Shown: positions 16,468-24,198 of the stretch, one piece after another
How the letters are laid out: every line of letters begins with the position of its first letter
How positions within the stretch are numbered: position 1 is the stretch's first letter
NCBI GenBank assembly: GCA_017495105.1
Contig: JAFEIL010000405.1
Coordinates: forward strand, 1 to 35,052
DNA: 35,052 bases
Direction: 5' to 3'
Origin: Emticicia sp.
Lineage (GTDB): Bacteria; Bacteroidota; Bacteroidia; Cytophagales; Spirosomataceae
The notes under the pieces: generated by a model
Database searches by the model: none
What the model saw: only the letters and a program-made list of their open reading frames with translations
What the model was told of the DNA's origin: nothing
Program-made: the position numbers and the translations under genes

Positions 16468-17484
16468 TTAGATAAAATTAACCTCGGCCGAAAGTTGAAT
16501 GCCAAATTTCTCTTTCACCGATGCCTGTATTTTTTGTGATAAATCTTTGATTTCTTCGCCTTTGCCACCACCGTAATTGACCAATACTAAAGCTTGTTTG
16601 GCGTGTACGCCCACGTTGCCAAAACGTTGACCTTTCCAACCCGCTTGTTCGATGAGCCAACCAGCAGGAACTTTCGTCGTGGTTTCGCTAACTGGGTAAG
16701 ATGGTATCGTTGGAAATTGTGCTTTCAGAGCCTCAAATTGACTCTTCAGAATTTCTGGATTTTTGAAGAAGCTTCCCGCATTACCGATTTCGGCAGGATT
16801 TGGTAATTTGCTTTGGCGAATCTGAATCACGGCATCGCTGATGGCTTTAATACTCATTTCGATTTCTCCCATTTCGGCCAATGTATCTTTGATTGCACCG
16901 TACTCTACGTGGAAAGTTGGTTTTTTGCTGAGTTTAAAAGTTACATTCAAAATAATATATTTACCTTTAGCTTCGTGTTTAAAAATGCTTTCTCGATAAC
17001 CAAAATTACACATGGCTTTATCGAAATTTTTGATTTCGCCAGTTGCTATTTCGAGGGCTTGCAATTCCTCAAAAACTTCTTTTATTTCTATACCATAGGC
17101 TCCAATATTTTGCATAGGAGCTGCACCAACTGTTCCTGGAATTAGCGAGAGGTTTTCCATTCCAGCATAATTTTGGTTGACACATTGCATCACTAAATCA
17201 TGCCAAACAAGGCCCGCTCCTGCTTTTATCCAAATATTATCTTCGTTTTCGTTTACAACTTCAAATCCTTTGATAGCTATTTTTATAACCAATCCATCAA
17301 AATCTTTTGTGAGAAGCATATTGCTCCCCCCGCCCAAAATCAAACGTTCAGTTGATTGATAATCAGGGCTTTGTAATATTTCTTGAAGTTGATCAATGCT
17401 TGAAACTTCGATAAAATATTTGGCGGTTGCTTCGATTCCGAAGGTATTAAAAGGCTTTAGCTGTACGTCTTTTTGAACAATCAT
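16468..17484 (-). CDS. murB: UDP-N-acetylenolpyruvoylglucosamine reductase
   Basis: MurB reduces UDP-GlcNAc-enolpyruvate to UDP-MurNAc with NADPH and FAD, completing the first sugar precursor of peptidoglycan. The 338-residue type I protein shows NTFGIEATAKYF (13-24), the FAD-binding GGGSNMLL (51-58), PGTVGAAPMQNIGAYG (116-131), the proton-donating serine S238 in GNAGSFFKNPE and E334 in the C-terminal AEVNF. A single-gene unit is likely: the beta-barrel gene follows after a 235-bp gap and the upstream neighbour is divergent. Confidence 0.96.
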   Translation of the reverse strand: MIVQKDVQLKPFNTFGIEATAKYFIEVSSIDQLQEILQSPDYQSTERLILGGGSNMLLTKDFDGLVIKIAIKGFEVVNENEDNIWIKAGAGLVWHDLVMQCVNQNYAGMENLSLIPGTVGAAPMQNIGAYGIEIKEVFEELQALEIATGEIKNFDKAMCNFGYRESIFKHEAKGKYIILNVTFKLSKKPTFHVEYGAIKDTLAEMGEIEMSIKAISDAVIQIRQSKLPNPAEIGNAGSFFKNPEILKSQFEALKAQFPTIPSYPVSETTTKVPAGWLIEQAGWKGQRFGNVGVHAKQALVLVNYGGGKGEEIKDLSQKIQASVKEKFGIQLSAEVNFI

Positions 17485-17515
17485 TGGGGTAATAAGAAAG
17501 AAAGAGGTTTGTTAG

Positions 17516-17558
17516 AAAAACTCGTCAAAGTTAGCGATTTTTGTAAAATCTTGACGAG
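17516..17558 (-). other. Hairpin with T-run upstream of murB
   Basis: CTCGTCAA (17521-17528) and TTGACGAG (17551-17558) are perfect 8-bp arms. Read on the minus strand, the stem is followed by TTTTTC about 30 nt before the murB ATG. It resembles a leader terminator or the end of an unseen transcript. The murB promoter could not be placed. Confidence 0.35.
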
Positions 17559-17689
17559 ATAAGTGTTATTGTACAATTAAGAATCATGAATGTAGAATGT
17601 AGAATGTTGATTATCAATGTATTAATCAATTTTGATTCGACAAAAAACAATATCTCTACTGAAATACTAAACAATAAATCACATAGAAT

Positions 17690-18652
17690 GTGAAACATAA
17701 ATTTTTAAAGATACTCCTATTTTTAAGTATTTGCCTCATACTAGCATGTGGGCGAACGATTATTGATGATGCCATTCCCTCTTTAACGCCGCCTGCTCTA
17801 ACATCAATTGATATTTTGCCCAATAATAAGGTGAAAATAAATTGGTATTTTGATGAATATCAAGAACCGCTCGTAACGGGTTTTCGTATCGAACGCTCCG
17901 AAAATAATGGTAAATTCCAAGTGCTTTCTGTTGATATTACGCCAAATCAACGTTCGATTGAATTGGCCGAGCCTTTTCGTAGTGGAAAAGTCTCGTTTAG
18001 GCTTTTATGCAAAACCATTAAAGATACAGTTGCATCAGCGGTTGTAAGTTATTTTGCACAAGCAGTGCCGAACAATGCTTTTTGTTCGTCAATTTCGGCA
18101 ACTTTGCTGCAAGGTATCGATAAGCCAAATGTTTATTTATCATGGAAATTGGCAACAAATTCGGTCAATTATGTAGGAAATTATGTTGTTCAACGCTCGG
18201 TTAATAAAGCACCCTTTCAGACAATTGCCACAACTCGGAATCCATATTTTTTAGATACAAATGCCGAAGTAGGTCTAAATTACAATTATATCGTTCGACT
18301 GGCGACCAATAATTGTCCTTCCAATGAAATACCGATTACAGTAAATAATCAATCGGTGGGGCTTTGTCCACAAAATTTTAAACTTAATTTTATTTCAGGA
18401 AGAGATAAAAAATCGGTTCTGCTGAACTGGGATGCTCAGTTGGCCGATTTTGCAACTTTTTATGTTTTCAGAAAAACGTCTGAGTCAGGAGTTTTCGAGA
18501 AATTAACTCCTGTGGGAATCCGAACAACAGTTTTTGAAGATAAGACCGAATTAAAGGCGAAAACTACCTATTTTTATAAAATCAACACGCAAATCGACTC
18601 TCAGCCACCGATTAATTGTGAAACTTCGGTGCTTGAAATTAAAAATTATTAA
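17690..18652 (+). CDS. Lipoprotein with fibronectin type III-like repeats
   Basis: This 320-residue predicted lipoprotein has an N-terminal signal ending in the lipobox LILAC-G (Cys at about residue 20). About three fibronectin type III-like beta-sandwich repeats follow, each with a W-y/D-x-GFRIERS or YVVQRS/FYVFRKTS strand and a closing Y-x-Y/F-K/V-x element (about 35-120, 130-218, 225-318). The start is a GTG at 17690; the ATG two bases earlier reads straight into TGA. No enzyme motif is seen; a binding or structural role at the cell surface is inference. Confidence 0.78.
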   Translation: MKHKFLKILLFLSICLILACGRTIIDDAIPSLTPPALTSIDILPNNKVKINWYFDEYQEPLVTGFRIERSENNGKFQVLSVDITPNQRSIELAEPFRSGKVSFRLLCKTIKDTVASAVVSYFAQAVPNNAFCSSISATLLQGIDKPNVYLSWKLATNSVNYVGNYVVQRSVNKAPFQTIATTRNPYFLDTNAEVGLNYNYIVRLATNNCPSNEIPITVNNQSVGLCPQNFKLNFISGRDKKSVLLNWDAQLADFATFYVFRKTSESGVFEKLTPVGIRTTVFEDKTELKAKTTYFYKINTQIDSQPPINCETSVLEIKNY

Positions 18653-18660
18653 TTTTTTTT

Positions 18661-18689
18661 AATAATGCTTTAGAGTATTATATTTTTTC
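18661..18689 (+). terminator. Weak terminator after the fibronectin-type lipoprotein gene
   Basis: AATAATGCT and AGTATTAT pair imperfectly around a TTTAG loop and are followed by ATTTTTTCT. The stem is short and has a wobble. Confidence 0.4.
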
Positions 18690-18701
18690 TCAAAAATGTA
18701 C

Positions 18702-18709
18702 TATATTTG
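18702..18709 (+). promoter_or_regulatory. -7 promoter element of the small-RNA candidate
   Basis: TATATTTG is an exact match to TAnnTTTG. No TTTG is found at the -33 position, so the promoter is incomplete by consensus. Transcription would begin near 18716. Confidence 0.45.
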
Positions 18710-18715
18710 TATTGC

Positions 18716-18843
18716 CCTATTCAACCTAACTCTTTTTTTGCTTCGGCAACTTATTCAACCTAAGCTATTTTGAAATATTTATATTATTTAAATAGATGAT
18801 GTTGAAATAAAAAGGCAATAAATTTCGATTTGTTGCCTTTTTT
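18716..18843 (+). ncRNA. Candidate small RNA between two converging genes
   Basis: A stretch of about 128 nt lies between the -7 element at 18702 and a strong intrinsic terminator. It has no ORF beyond a 4-codon ATG frame. Its structure is rich. The word TATTCAACCTAA occurs twice (about 18718-18729 and 18750-18761), flanking a perfect TTGC-TTCG-GCAA tetraloop hairpin (about 18737-18748). GTTGAAATA (about 18801-18809) can pair with either TATTCAAC copy, apart from one bulged base. A CTATTT/AAATAG stem lies between. No known RNA family (6S, SRP, tmRNA, RNase P) is recognised. Confidence 0.5.
18810..18843 (+). terminator. Strong intrinsic terminator of the small-RNA candidate
   Basis: AAAAGGCAA-T-AAAT, loop TTCG, ATTT-G-TTGCCTTTT, then T. 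This is a 14-bp stem with one U-G pair, closed by a UUCG tetraloop and ending in a T-run. It lies about 150 nt after the previous gene and points away from fabV. Confidence 0.85.
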
Positions 18844-18918
18844 GAGTTTTACATCCAATCAAGTTTTCAAAAACGGCTTAATACATTGAAAATGAATTAT
18901 ACTCAAAAGGTACAGAGT

Positions 18919-18962
18919 TGCAAAGTTTTAGAGGCGACCGTCGCTCGGTGCAAAGTCTTGAT
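18919..18962. repeat. Short direct repeat around a GC-rich hairpin
   Basis: TGCAAAGTTTTAGA (18919-18932) and TGCAAAGTCTTGAT (18949-18962) start exactly 30 bp apart and flank GCGA-CCG-TCGC (18934-18944). The GC-rich core stands out in the AT-rich spacer and resembles a REP-like element. Only one copy is seen in this window. The rest of the 18844-19005 spacer shows nothing recognisable. Confidence 0.45.
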
Positions 18963-19005
18963 AGTGAGGTAATTAAATATTTGTTTGTTTGTATAAATCA
19001 TCAGA

Positions 19006-19043
19006 CACACAAAAAGCGAAGAGAATTCTTCGCCTTTTGTGTG
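19006..19043. terminator. Long hairpin downstream of fabV
   Basis: CACACAAAAAGCGAAG (19006-19021) and CTTCGCCTTTTGTGTG (19028-19043) form a 16-bp stem with one mismatch/wobble and a six-base loop. It lies about 75 bp after the fabV stop. It has no T-tail outside the stem. Confidence 0.55.
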
Positions 19044-19116
19044 ATTATTGAAAGAAGCTAATCAAGGTTTTAACTAAAAATATTTTGAAGACTGTTTACT
19101 GCTGACTGGCGAATTT

Positions 19117-20307
19117 TCAAACTAAGCCATCAATTTCAACTACTTCGTTTACATCTGCTTCATAATCAACACCTTCAAAGCCAAAACCAAATAGATTTAG
19201 GAAATCGGATTTGTAGCCATTCAAGTCGCCGATTGCAGGAAGTGTTTCTGTGGTTGCCTGTTCCCATAATTCAGCAACTTTTGCCTGAATATCTTCAGCC
19301 ATTTCTAAATCATCAATTCTGATTCGACCTTTTTCGTCAGTTGGGATTGCTTGATTTGTATAGAGATGTTCCTTAAATAAGCGATTAATTTGCTCGATAC
19401 AACCTTCGTGAACACCTTTTTCTTTCATTTTTTTGTACAATAATGAAATATATAAAGGAATTACAGGAATTGCTGAGCTCGCTTGTGTAACCAATGCTTT
19501 ATTCACCGATACATAAGCTTTTCCACCGATATTGTTTAATTTATCAGTAATCTTAAACGCCGTAGCTTCCAAATGGTCTTTTGCACGACCGATTGTTCCT
19601 TTGCGATAAACAGCCTCTGTCAACGATGGCCCAATGTATGAATAAGCAATTGTGAGAGCGTTATCCGATAATGCGTCGGCTTCAGTAAGAGCATCAATCC
19701 ACATTTCCCAGTCTTCGCCACCCATTACGGCTACTGTGTTTTCGATGTCCTCGTCAGTGCACGGTGCAATCGTAATATCAGTAACATTTCCTGTGTGGAA
19801 ATCAACGGTTTTGTTTGTAAAAGCATTTCCGATTGGCTTCAAAACTGAACGATGCAACACACCTGTTACTGGATTTGTGCGTACAGGCGAAGCCAAACTA
19901 TATATTACCAAATCAACTTTGCCCAAATCGGCTTTAATTAATTCGATTGTTTTATTTTTTATTTCTGTAGAAAATGCATCACCATTAATACTTTTGGCAT
20001 AAAGACCCGATTTCTCGGCTTCCTTCTGAAAAGCTGCACTATTATACCAACCTGGTGAGGCAGTTTTGCCTGGTGTAGGAGCTTTTTCAAAAAAGACACC
20101 TATCGTAGCGGCATTCGAGCCAAATGCACTCGTAATTCTTGAGGCAAGACCAAATCCTGTTGAAGCACCGATAACTAAGACTTTCTTTGGGCCATCAATT
20201 TGTCCGATTGATTTGGTAATTTCAATTTGGTTTAAGATGTTTTTTTCGCAACCTTTCGGGTGGGAAGTCAAACATATAAATCCTCTCATTCTTGGTTCTA
20301 TAATCAT
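19117..20307 (-). CDS. fabV: Enoyl-ACP reductase FabV (trans-2-enoyl-CoA/ACP reductase)
   Basis: FabV reduces the trans-2 double bond of enoyl-ACP (or enoyl-CoA) with NADH, the last step of each elongation cycle. The protein is 396 residues, the family length. It has the dinucleotide motif GASTGFGLASR (48-58) and the FabV-type active site Y234-x8-K243 in VYRKGTIGRAK, preceded by AYSYIGPSLT. The start at 20307 gives MIIEPRMRGFIC, the standard FabV beginning; the longer frame to 20370 adds unrelated lysine-rich residues. FabV enzymes are generally insensitive to triclosan. It is the last gene of a leftward run with argF' 66 bp upstream. Confidence 0.95.
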   Translation of the reverse strand: MIIEPRMRGFICLTSHPKGCEKNILNQIEITKSIGQIDGPKKVLVIGASTGFGLASRITSAFGSNAATIGVFFEKAPTPGKTASPGWYNSAAFQKEAEKSGLYAKSINGDAFSTEIKNKTIELIKADLGKVDLVIYSLASPVRTNPVTGVLHRSVLKPIGNAFTNKTVDFHTGNVTDITIAPCTDEDIENTVAVMGGEDWEMWIDALTEADALSDNALTIAYSYIGPSLTEAVYRKGTIGRAKDHLEATAFKITDKLNNIGGKAYVSVNKALVTQASSAIPVIPLYISLLYKKMKEKGVHEGCIEQINRLFKEHLYTNQAIPTDEKGRIRIDDLEMAEDIQAKVAELWEQATTETLPAIGDLNGYKSDFLNLFGFGFEGVDYEADVNEVVEIDGLV

Positions 20308-20373
20308 AATTTTATTTTTCTTATAACGTTTAAAGGTACGAAGTTTTCTTGTATTTTTTGCATTTATCAACTT

Positions 20374-21327
20374 TTACAACCCTTTCATTTCAACCAAAAT
20401 ACGCTTCAAAACCGCTTGTGCTGACCATTCACGGTTGGCAGCTTGTTGAATCACAACTGATTGGTTATCAAGCACTTCGTCGCTCACTTTTAGGTTTCTA
20501 CGAACTGGCAAGCAGTGCATAAAAAGTCCATTATTTGTCAAATCCATTTTTTCTTTTGTAATCATCCAAGAAGAGTCTTTCGAAAGTACTTGGCCGTAAT
20601 TTGTATAAGATGACCAGTTTTTGCCATATACAAAATCTGCACCTTTGAGGGCTTCGTTTTGGTCGTAGATTACTTTGGCATTACCAACTATTTCGGGAGC
20701 TAAATCGTAGCCTTCTGGGTGTGTAATTACAAATTCATAGTCGGTTTTGTTAACCCATTCTGAAAACGAATTGGCAACGGCCTGTGGCAAAGGTTTGAAG
20801 TGTGGCAACCATGTAAGCACCACTTTCGGACGATCAACTTTCTTTGTCTCTTCGATAGTTATCAAATCAGCCAAAGATTGACAAGGATGACGAGTTGCCG
20901 ATTCTAAATTGACAATCGGAACACCAGCATACTGCCGAAATTTTTCCATAACTATCTCTCTATAATCAGCGTCACGGTCTTTCAATTCAGCAAATGCACG
21001 TACTGCAATAATATCGCAGTAGCTTCCAATTACGGCAGCGGCTTCTTTTACGTGTTCGGCTTTATCACCGTTCATGATTATGCCATCTTCCATTTCGAGT
21101 TGCCAACTATCTTGACCGACGTTCATCATTAAGACATTCATTCCCAGATTTTCGGCAGCTTTTTGTGTGCTTAGACGTGTACGAAGACTTTGATTGAAAA
21201 AAAGTAAACCAATGGTTTTGTTTTTTCCGAGTGATTGATCAGCGAAACGATTTGCTTTTTGTCTGATACCTTCTTGTACTAATTCTTGCACGTTATCAAC
21301 ATCGTGCAGAGAGATAAAATGTTTCAT
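20374..21327 (-). CDS. argF': N-succinyl/N-acetyl-L-ornithine carbamoyltransferase (ArgF' type)
   Basis: This enzyme transfers a carbamoyl group to an N-acylated ornithine in the arginine route used by Bacteroidetes and Xanthomonas, in place of classical ornithine carbamoyltransferase. The 317-residue protein has the carbamoyl-phosphate loop in the form SLRTR (47-51), the MNGDKAEHVKEAAAVI loop (85-100), HPCQSLADL (about 146-154) and FMHCLPVRRN (about 271-280), the long ArgF' version of HCLP. In B. fragilis the succinyl-specific enzyme has proline in this loop (P90) and the acetyl-specific Xanthomonas enzyme has glutamate; here the aligned residue appears to be A90. The start at 21327 gives MKHFISLHDV. 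No other arg gene is in the window. Confidence 0.92.
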   Translation of the reverse strand: MKHFISLHDVDNVQELVQEGIRQKANRFADQSLGKNKTIGLLFFNQSLRTRLSTQKAAENLGMNVLMMNVGQDSWQLEMEDGIIMNGDKAEHVKEAAAVIGSYCDIIAVRAFAELKDRDADYREIVMEKFRQYAGVPIVNLESATRHPCQSLADLITIEETKKVDRPKVVLTWLPHFKPLPQAVANSFSEWVNKTDYEFVITHPEGYDLAPEIVGNAKVIYDQNEALKGADFVYGKNWSSYTNYGQVLSKDSSWMITKEKMDLTNNGLFMHCLPVRRNLKVSDEVLDNQSVVIQQAANREWSAQAVLKRILVEMKGL

Positions 21328-21416
21328 TTTTCTTCGGATTTCTAAAAATGCACAGCTTTTTAGGTAATATTTACACTTTAACTGGCTGTTAATCAAACAA
21401 CTATATAACTATTAAA

Positions 21417-22346
21417 TTATTCATACAAAATTGCTCTGCTAACTTTTACTGGTAGTGACCCCATTGTTGTTAGTTTCAAAACTGCAATATTTGCTCCTGC
21501 TTTTGCACAAGTTTCAATATTTTTTCCTTCTAAAAATGCTGTCAAGAAACCTGACCAATAAGAATCTCCCGCACCTGTAGCATCTACAACCTCGATTTTT
21601 CTAGCGGCTATTTCAAAACTTTTCTTGCCGTTTTCGTAAGAAATAATGCTTCCTCGATTACCCATCGTAAAACATACTAATGATGCTCCCATGCGATGTA
21701 AATCGGCAATTGCTTCTTTAGGTTCGATAGCTTTGCCGTACAAACGTTCGGCATCGTCTTCGCTCATTTTGGTCAATGCTCCGTGCTTGATATACGCCTC
21801 AATTATCTGCATGGCTTCTTCTCGGTCAGGCCAAATCTTTGGGGCATAGTTCAAATCAATACTCAGTTGGCAACCTAATTGTGCTGCTCTTTCGGCGGCA
21901 TCAACGATGGTTTTTTGAGCGGGATTTTGACTCAAAGCAAAGCAAGTTGTATGAAAAATGGCACTTTGGCTCAATAACTCGTCTGAAATATGCTTTGGTC
22001 GAATCATGCGGTCGGCAGTTCGATAAGCAATAAAATCGGGCGTTCCTTTTGAGCGAGACACAACCACAATGCTTGATGGCTCTTGTTTATCAATCGCTAC
22101 GTGACTTATATCAACACCCGTTTCACGGACTTTTTCTACTAAATATTTTCCTAAATTATCATCGCCTACGCAAGAAACAATAGCGGTATGATTAGCCAAA
22201 CGAGCCATATTGGCGGCTAAATTTGAGGGGCTTCCGCCTTGAAAACGTTGAAATCTTTCTGCTGTCGAAATATCTTCTGTAATCTCCATACCAATAAAGT
22301 CAGCCAGCAATTCGCCAACTGCTAAAAGTGCATATTTTCGATTCAT
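21417..22346 (-). CDS. PfkB-family carbohydrate kinase (fructokinase-like)
   Basis: This 309-residue ribokinase/PfkB family kinase phosphorylates a sugar or nucleoside with ATP. Signature 1, GGSPSNLAANMARL, is at 37-50. Signature 2, DATGAGDSYWSGF, is at 255-267, with the catalytic base D261 and the anion hole GAGD. The sequence is closest in style to bacterial fructokinases, but the substrate cannot be fixed by eye. It lies between the APC permease and argF' on one strand. The divergent DeoR-type regulator beyond the permease is of a class that often responds to sugar phosphates, which would fit control of this kinase. Confidence 0.88.
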   Translation of the reverse strand: MNRKYALLAVGELLADFIGMEITEDISTAERFQRFQGGSPSNLAANMARLANHTAIVSCVGDDNLGKYLVEKVRETGVDISHVAIDKQEPSSIVVVSRSKGTPDFIAYRTADRMIRPKHISDELLSQSAIFHTTCFALSQNPAQKTIVDAAERAAQLGCQLSIDLNYAPKIWPDREEAMQIIEAYIKHGALTKMSEDDAERLYGKAIEPKEAIADLHRMGASLVCFTMGNRGSIISYENGKKSFEIAARKIEVVDATGAGDSYWSGFLTAFLEGKNIETCAKAGANIAVLKLTTMGSLPVKVSRAILYE

Positions 22347-22423
22347 AGGTTAGAGTTTTTGCAAAGATTGTAGTATTTACTAAAGAATTAAAAAAAAGCG
22401 TTAATAATTTTCTAAGTTTGAAT

Positions 22424-22443
22424 AAAAAATAGTCAATTTGACT
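22424..22443 (-). terminator. Terminator of the APC permease gene
   Basis: On the minus strand AGTCA-AAT-TGACT is followed by ATTTTTTATT, 14 bp beyond the permease stop. The stem is only 5 bp. If effective, it separates the permease from the kinase gene. Confidence 0.5.
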
Positions 22444-22456
22444 TTAAATCAAGGCT

Positions 22457-23797
22457 TTATAGGTTAATATTTTTTGTCATCAAGAATAATGGATAACTCA
22501 AAACCAAGAAAATAAGGGCATACATACTACTATTGATGTCGGAATATACAGCTCCGACAAGGAACATAATCGAGATAATAATCAATACAAAAGGAATATA
22601 AGGGTAACCAATAACTTTATAAGGCCGGGGCAAATTTGGTTCTTTTCGGCGAAGCATGATTACCGAAGCAAAGCCAGCGGCATAAGTCATTACGAAAAAG
22701 AAAACTGCAATGTCGGAAAGACGCTCACAAGTGTCTTTCCCACTGATTATCAATAGAATAGAGCAAATTCCTGTTAAAGGCATTGCAAAGGCAGGAGTTC
22801 CGCCACTATTTACTTTTTGGGCAAGTTTGAAGAAAAGACCATCTTTACTCATCGAATAAATAACTCTCGGAGCAAACATGATTTGGGCGTTTAGCATTCC
22901 GAGAATTGAAACCATCAAGAAAAATGTTACGATTTTTCCTGATTTTTCTCCAAAAATCAATCTAATAGCATCGGCTGCCGCCAGTTTTGAAGTAGCCAAG
23001 GTTTCAATCGGCATGATATAGAGAATCGCCAAATTGACCAATAAATAGATTGCAATCACAACCAATACGCCACTAATCATTGATTTGGGTAGATTTTTGG
23101 CAGGATTGGTGTTTTCTTCGGTAAAGTATGCGGCCGTGTGCCAGCCATCGAATGCATAAAAAACTTGTTGAAAAGCAATGATTAGTCCTGTCAGTAAAGC
23201 AGGCTGAGCAACTCGCTGTGTGGTTGCGACTAAATCTTGCGTGTTTACATCTCCACCATAAATAAAGCACATGCCAATAAATACAAAAAGCCCGATTGCT
23301 TTCAGAAACGACATAATTTCCTGCGATTTTCCTGCCGATTTTGTACCAAGCCAATGAAAACCCATTAAAATTATTAAGATACTGATTGCCATCCAGCGAA
23401 TAATCGGCTCTGTATTAGGCCAAACCAAAGCTATGTATTCACTCATTGTGTAAGCACCAAAACCCAAAGCAGCCACAGTTCCAAGCCAACTCGTAATGCC
23501 CGTTACGAAACCAACGTAATCGCCAAAAGCTCGGCGTGCATATACATACCAAGCACCCGCACGAGGAATAGAAACACCTAGTTCAATCGTGCAAAGCACA
23601 CCTAAGAAAGCATACAAACTCACCAAAGTCCAAACCAACATTATGAGCGAAGGGTCTCCGAGGTTAGCAGCAATTGGGCCAGGTTTCCTTAAAATACCAG
23701 TACCGATTGTTCCGCCAACGGTTACGGCAATGCCAAAACCCACGCCGAGAAGTTTAAGAAGTTTGTTTGAGTCTTCTTTTTGAATATTTTGATTCAT
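22457..23797 (-). CDS. APC-family amino acid permease
   Basis: This 446-residue integral membrane transporter of the amino acid-polyamine-organocation superfamily has about twelve predicted helices. The first helix has the substrate-binding glycine motif GTIGTGILRKPG (about 29-40). The pattern AFDGWHTAAYFTEE (about 214-227) in the sixth helix region is characteristic of the family. Amino acid specificity cannot be read; the sequence style is close to the LAT/SteT-like branch. The 5' region is unusually long and contains an intrinsic terminator and a promoter whose -7 element overlaps a TTTGCA site (see 23955-24275). Confidence 0.9.
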   Translation of the reverse strand: MNQNIQKEDSNKLLKLLGVGFGIAVTVGGTIGTGILRKPGPIAANLGDPSLIMLVWTLVSLYAFLGVLCTIELGVSIPRAGAWYVYARRAFGDYVGFVTGITSWLGTVAALGFGAYTMSEYIALVWPNTEPIIRWMAISILIILMGFHWLGTKSAGKSQEIMSFLKAIGLFVFIGMCFIYGGDVNTQDLVATTQRVAQPALLTGLIIAFQQVFYAFDGWHTAAYFTEENTNPAKNLPKSMISGVLVVIAIYLLVNLAILYIMPIETLATSKLAAADAIRLIFGEKSGKIVTFFLMVSILGMLNAQIMFAPRVIYSMSKDGLFFKLAQKVNSGGTPAFAMPLTGICSILLIISGKDTCERLSDIAVFFFVMTYAAGFASVIMLRRKEPNLPRPYKVIGYPYIPFVLIIISIMFLVGAVYSDINSSMYALIFLVLSYPLFLMTKNINL

Positions 23798-23954
23798 TTA
23801 GATGAAGTTTTTTTGTTAGTTTTGAAACGAAGATAATGATTTTAAGTAAAAGTCAAAACCTAACTTTAGAAGAGTAAATATTGTGAAGCTTTTGGAAATA
23901 TCACTAATGATTTGATAGTCAATATAATAAAGCAGAAATATTTGTGAAGCAGGC

Positions 23955-23979
23955 AAAAAAAATGGTCAGTTTGCTGACC
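23955..23979 (-). terminator. Intrinsic terminator in the leader of the permease gene
   Basis: On the minus strand GGTCAG-CAAA-CTGACC is followed by A and eight T (23962-23955). It lies about 157 nt upstream of the permease start and about 220 nt downstream of a matched promoter, so it would end a short leader RNA or act as an attenuator. Confidence 0.75.
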
Positions 23980-24194
23980 GACCACACTATCCATTTTAAA
24001 CTCAATTAAGCTTCAAACAAGTGTTTTGACTTAATTTATAAAAAAACTCCGACAGTATATTTTTTAGGTAAAGGTTAAATAACAGGTAAGTATTAATCTT
24101 TAATGTGTTTAGGTTCTCTTGGTAGGTTGCCAGTTTTATCCAACAACCCCTTAGAGATATTTACATTTCATCATAGGTTATCAATTCTAAAAGA
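23980..24194 (-). ncRNA. Candidate structured leader RNA or small RNA upstream of the permease
   Basis: This is the stretch between the promoter at 24201-24233 and the terminator at 23955-23979, read leftward. It has no convincing ORF. A nested structure is visible: CTCT (about 24155) pairs with AGAG (about 24118), enclosing GGTTG...CAACC (about 24147 and 24124-24128). The plus strand of the same region carries repeated AGGTT/AGGTA words (24066, 24072, 24084, 24111, 24124, 24175). It does not match a riboswitch class I can recognise. The rest of the 485-bp spacer (23798-23954) shows nothing clear. Confidence 0.45.
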
Positions 24195-24198
24195 ACAA

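Noticed and set aside
16813-17145. Plus-strand 110-codon frame within murB
   Set aside because: Antisense shadow of a conserved gene with no domain or leader of its own.
24066-24160. SAM-type riboswitch upstream of the permease, suggested by a GGCAACC word
   Set aside because: Apart from that word, the order of conserved elements of SAM-I does not fit. It is kept only as an unclassified leader.
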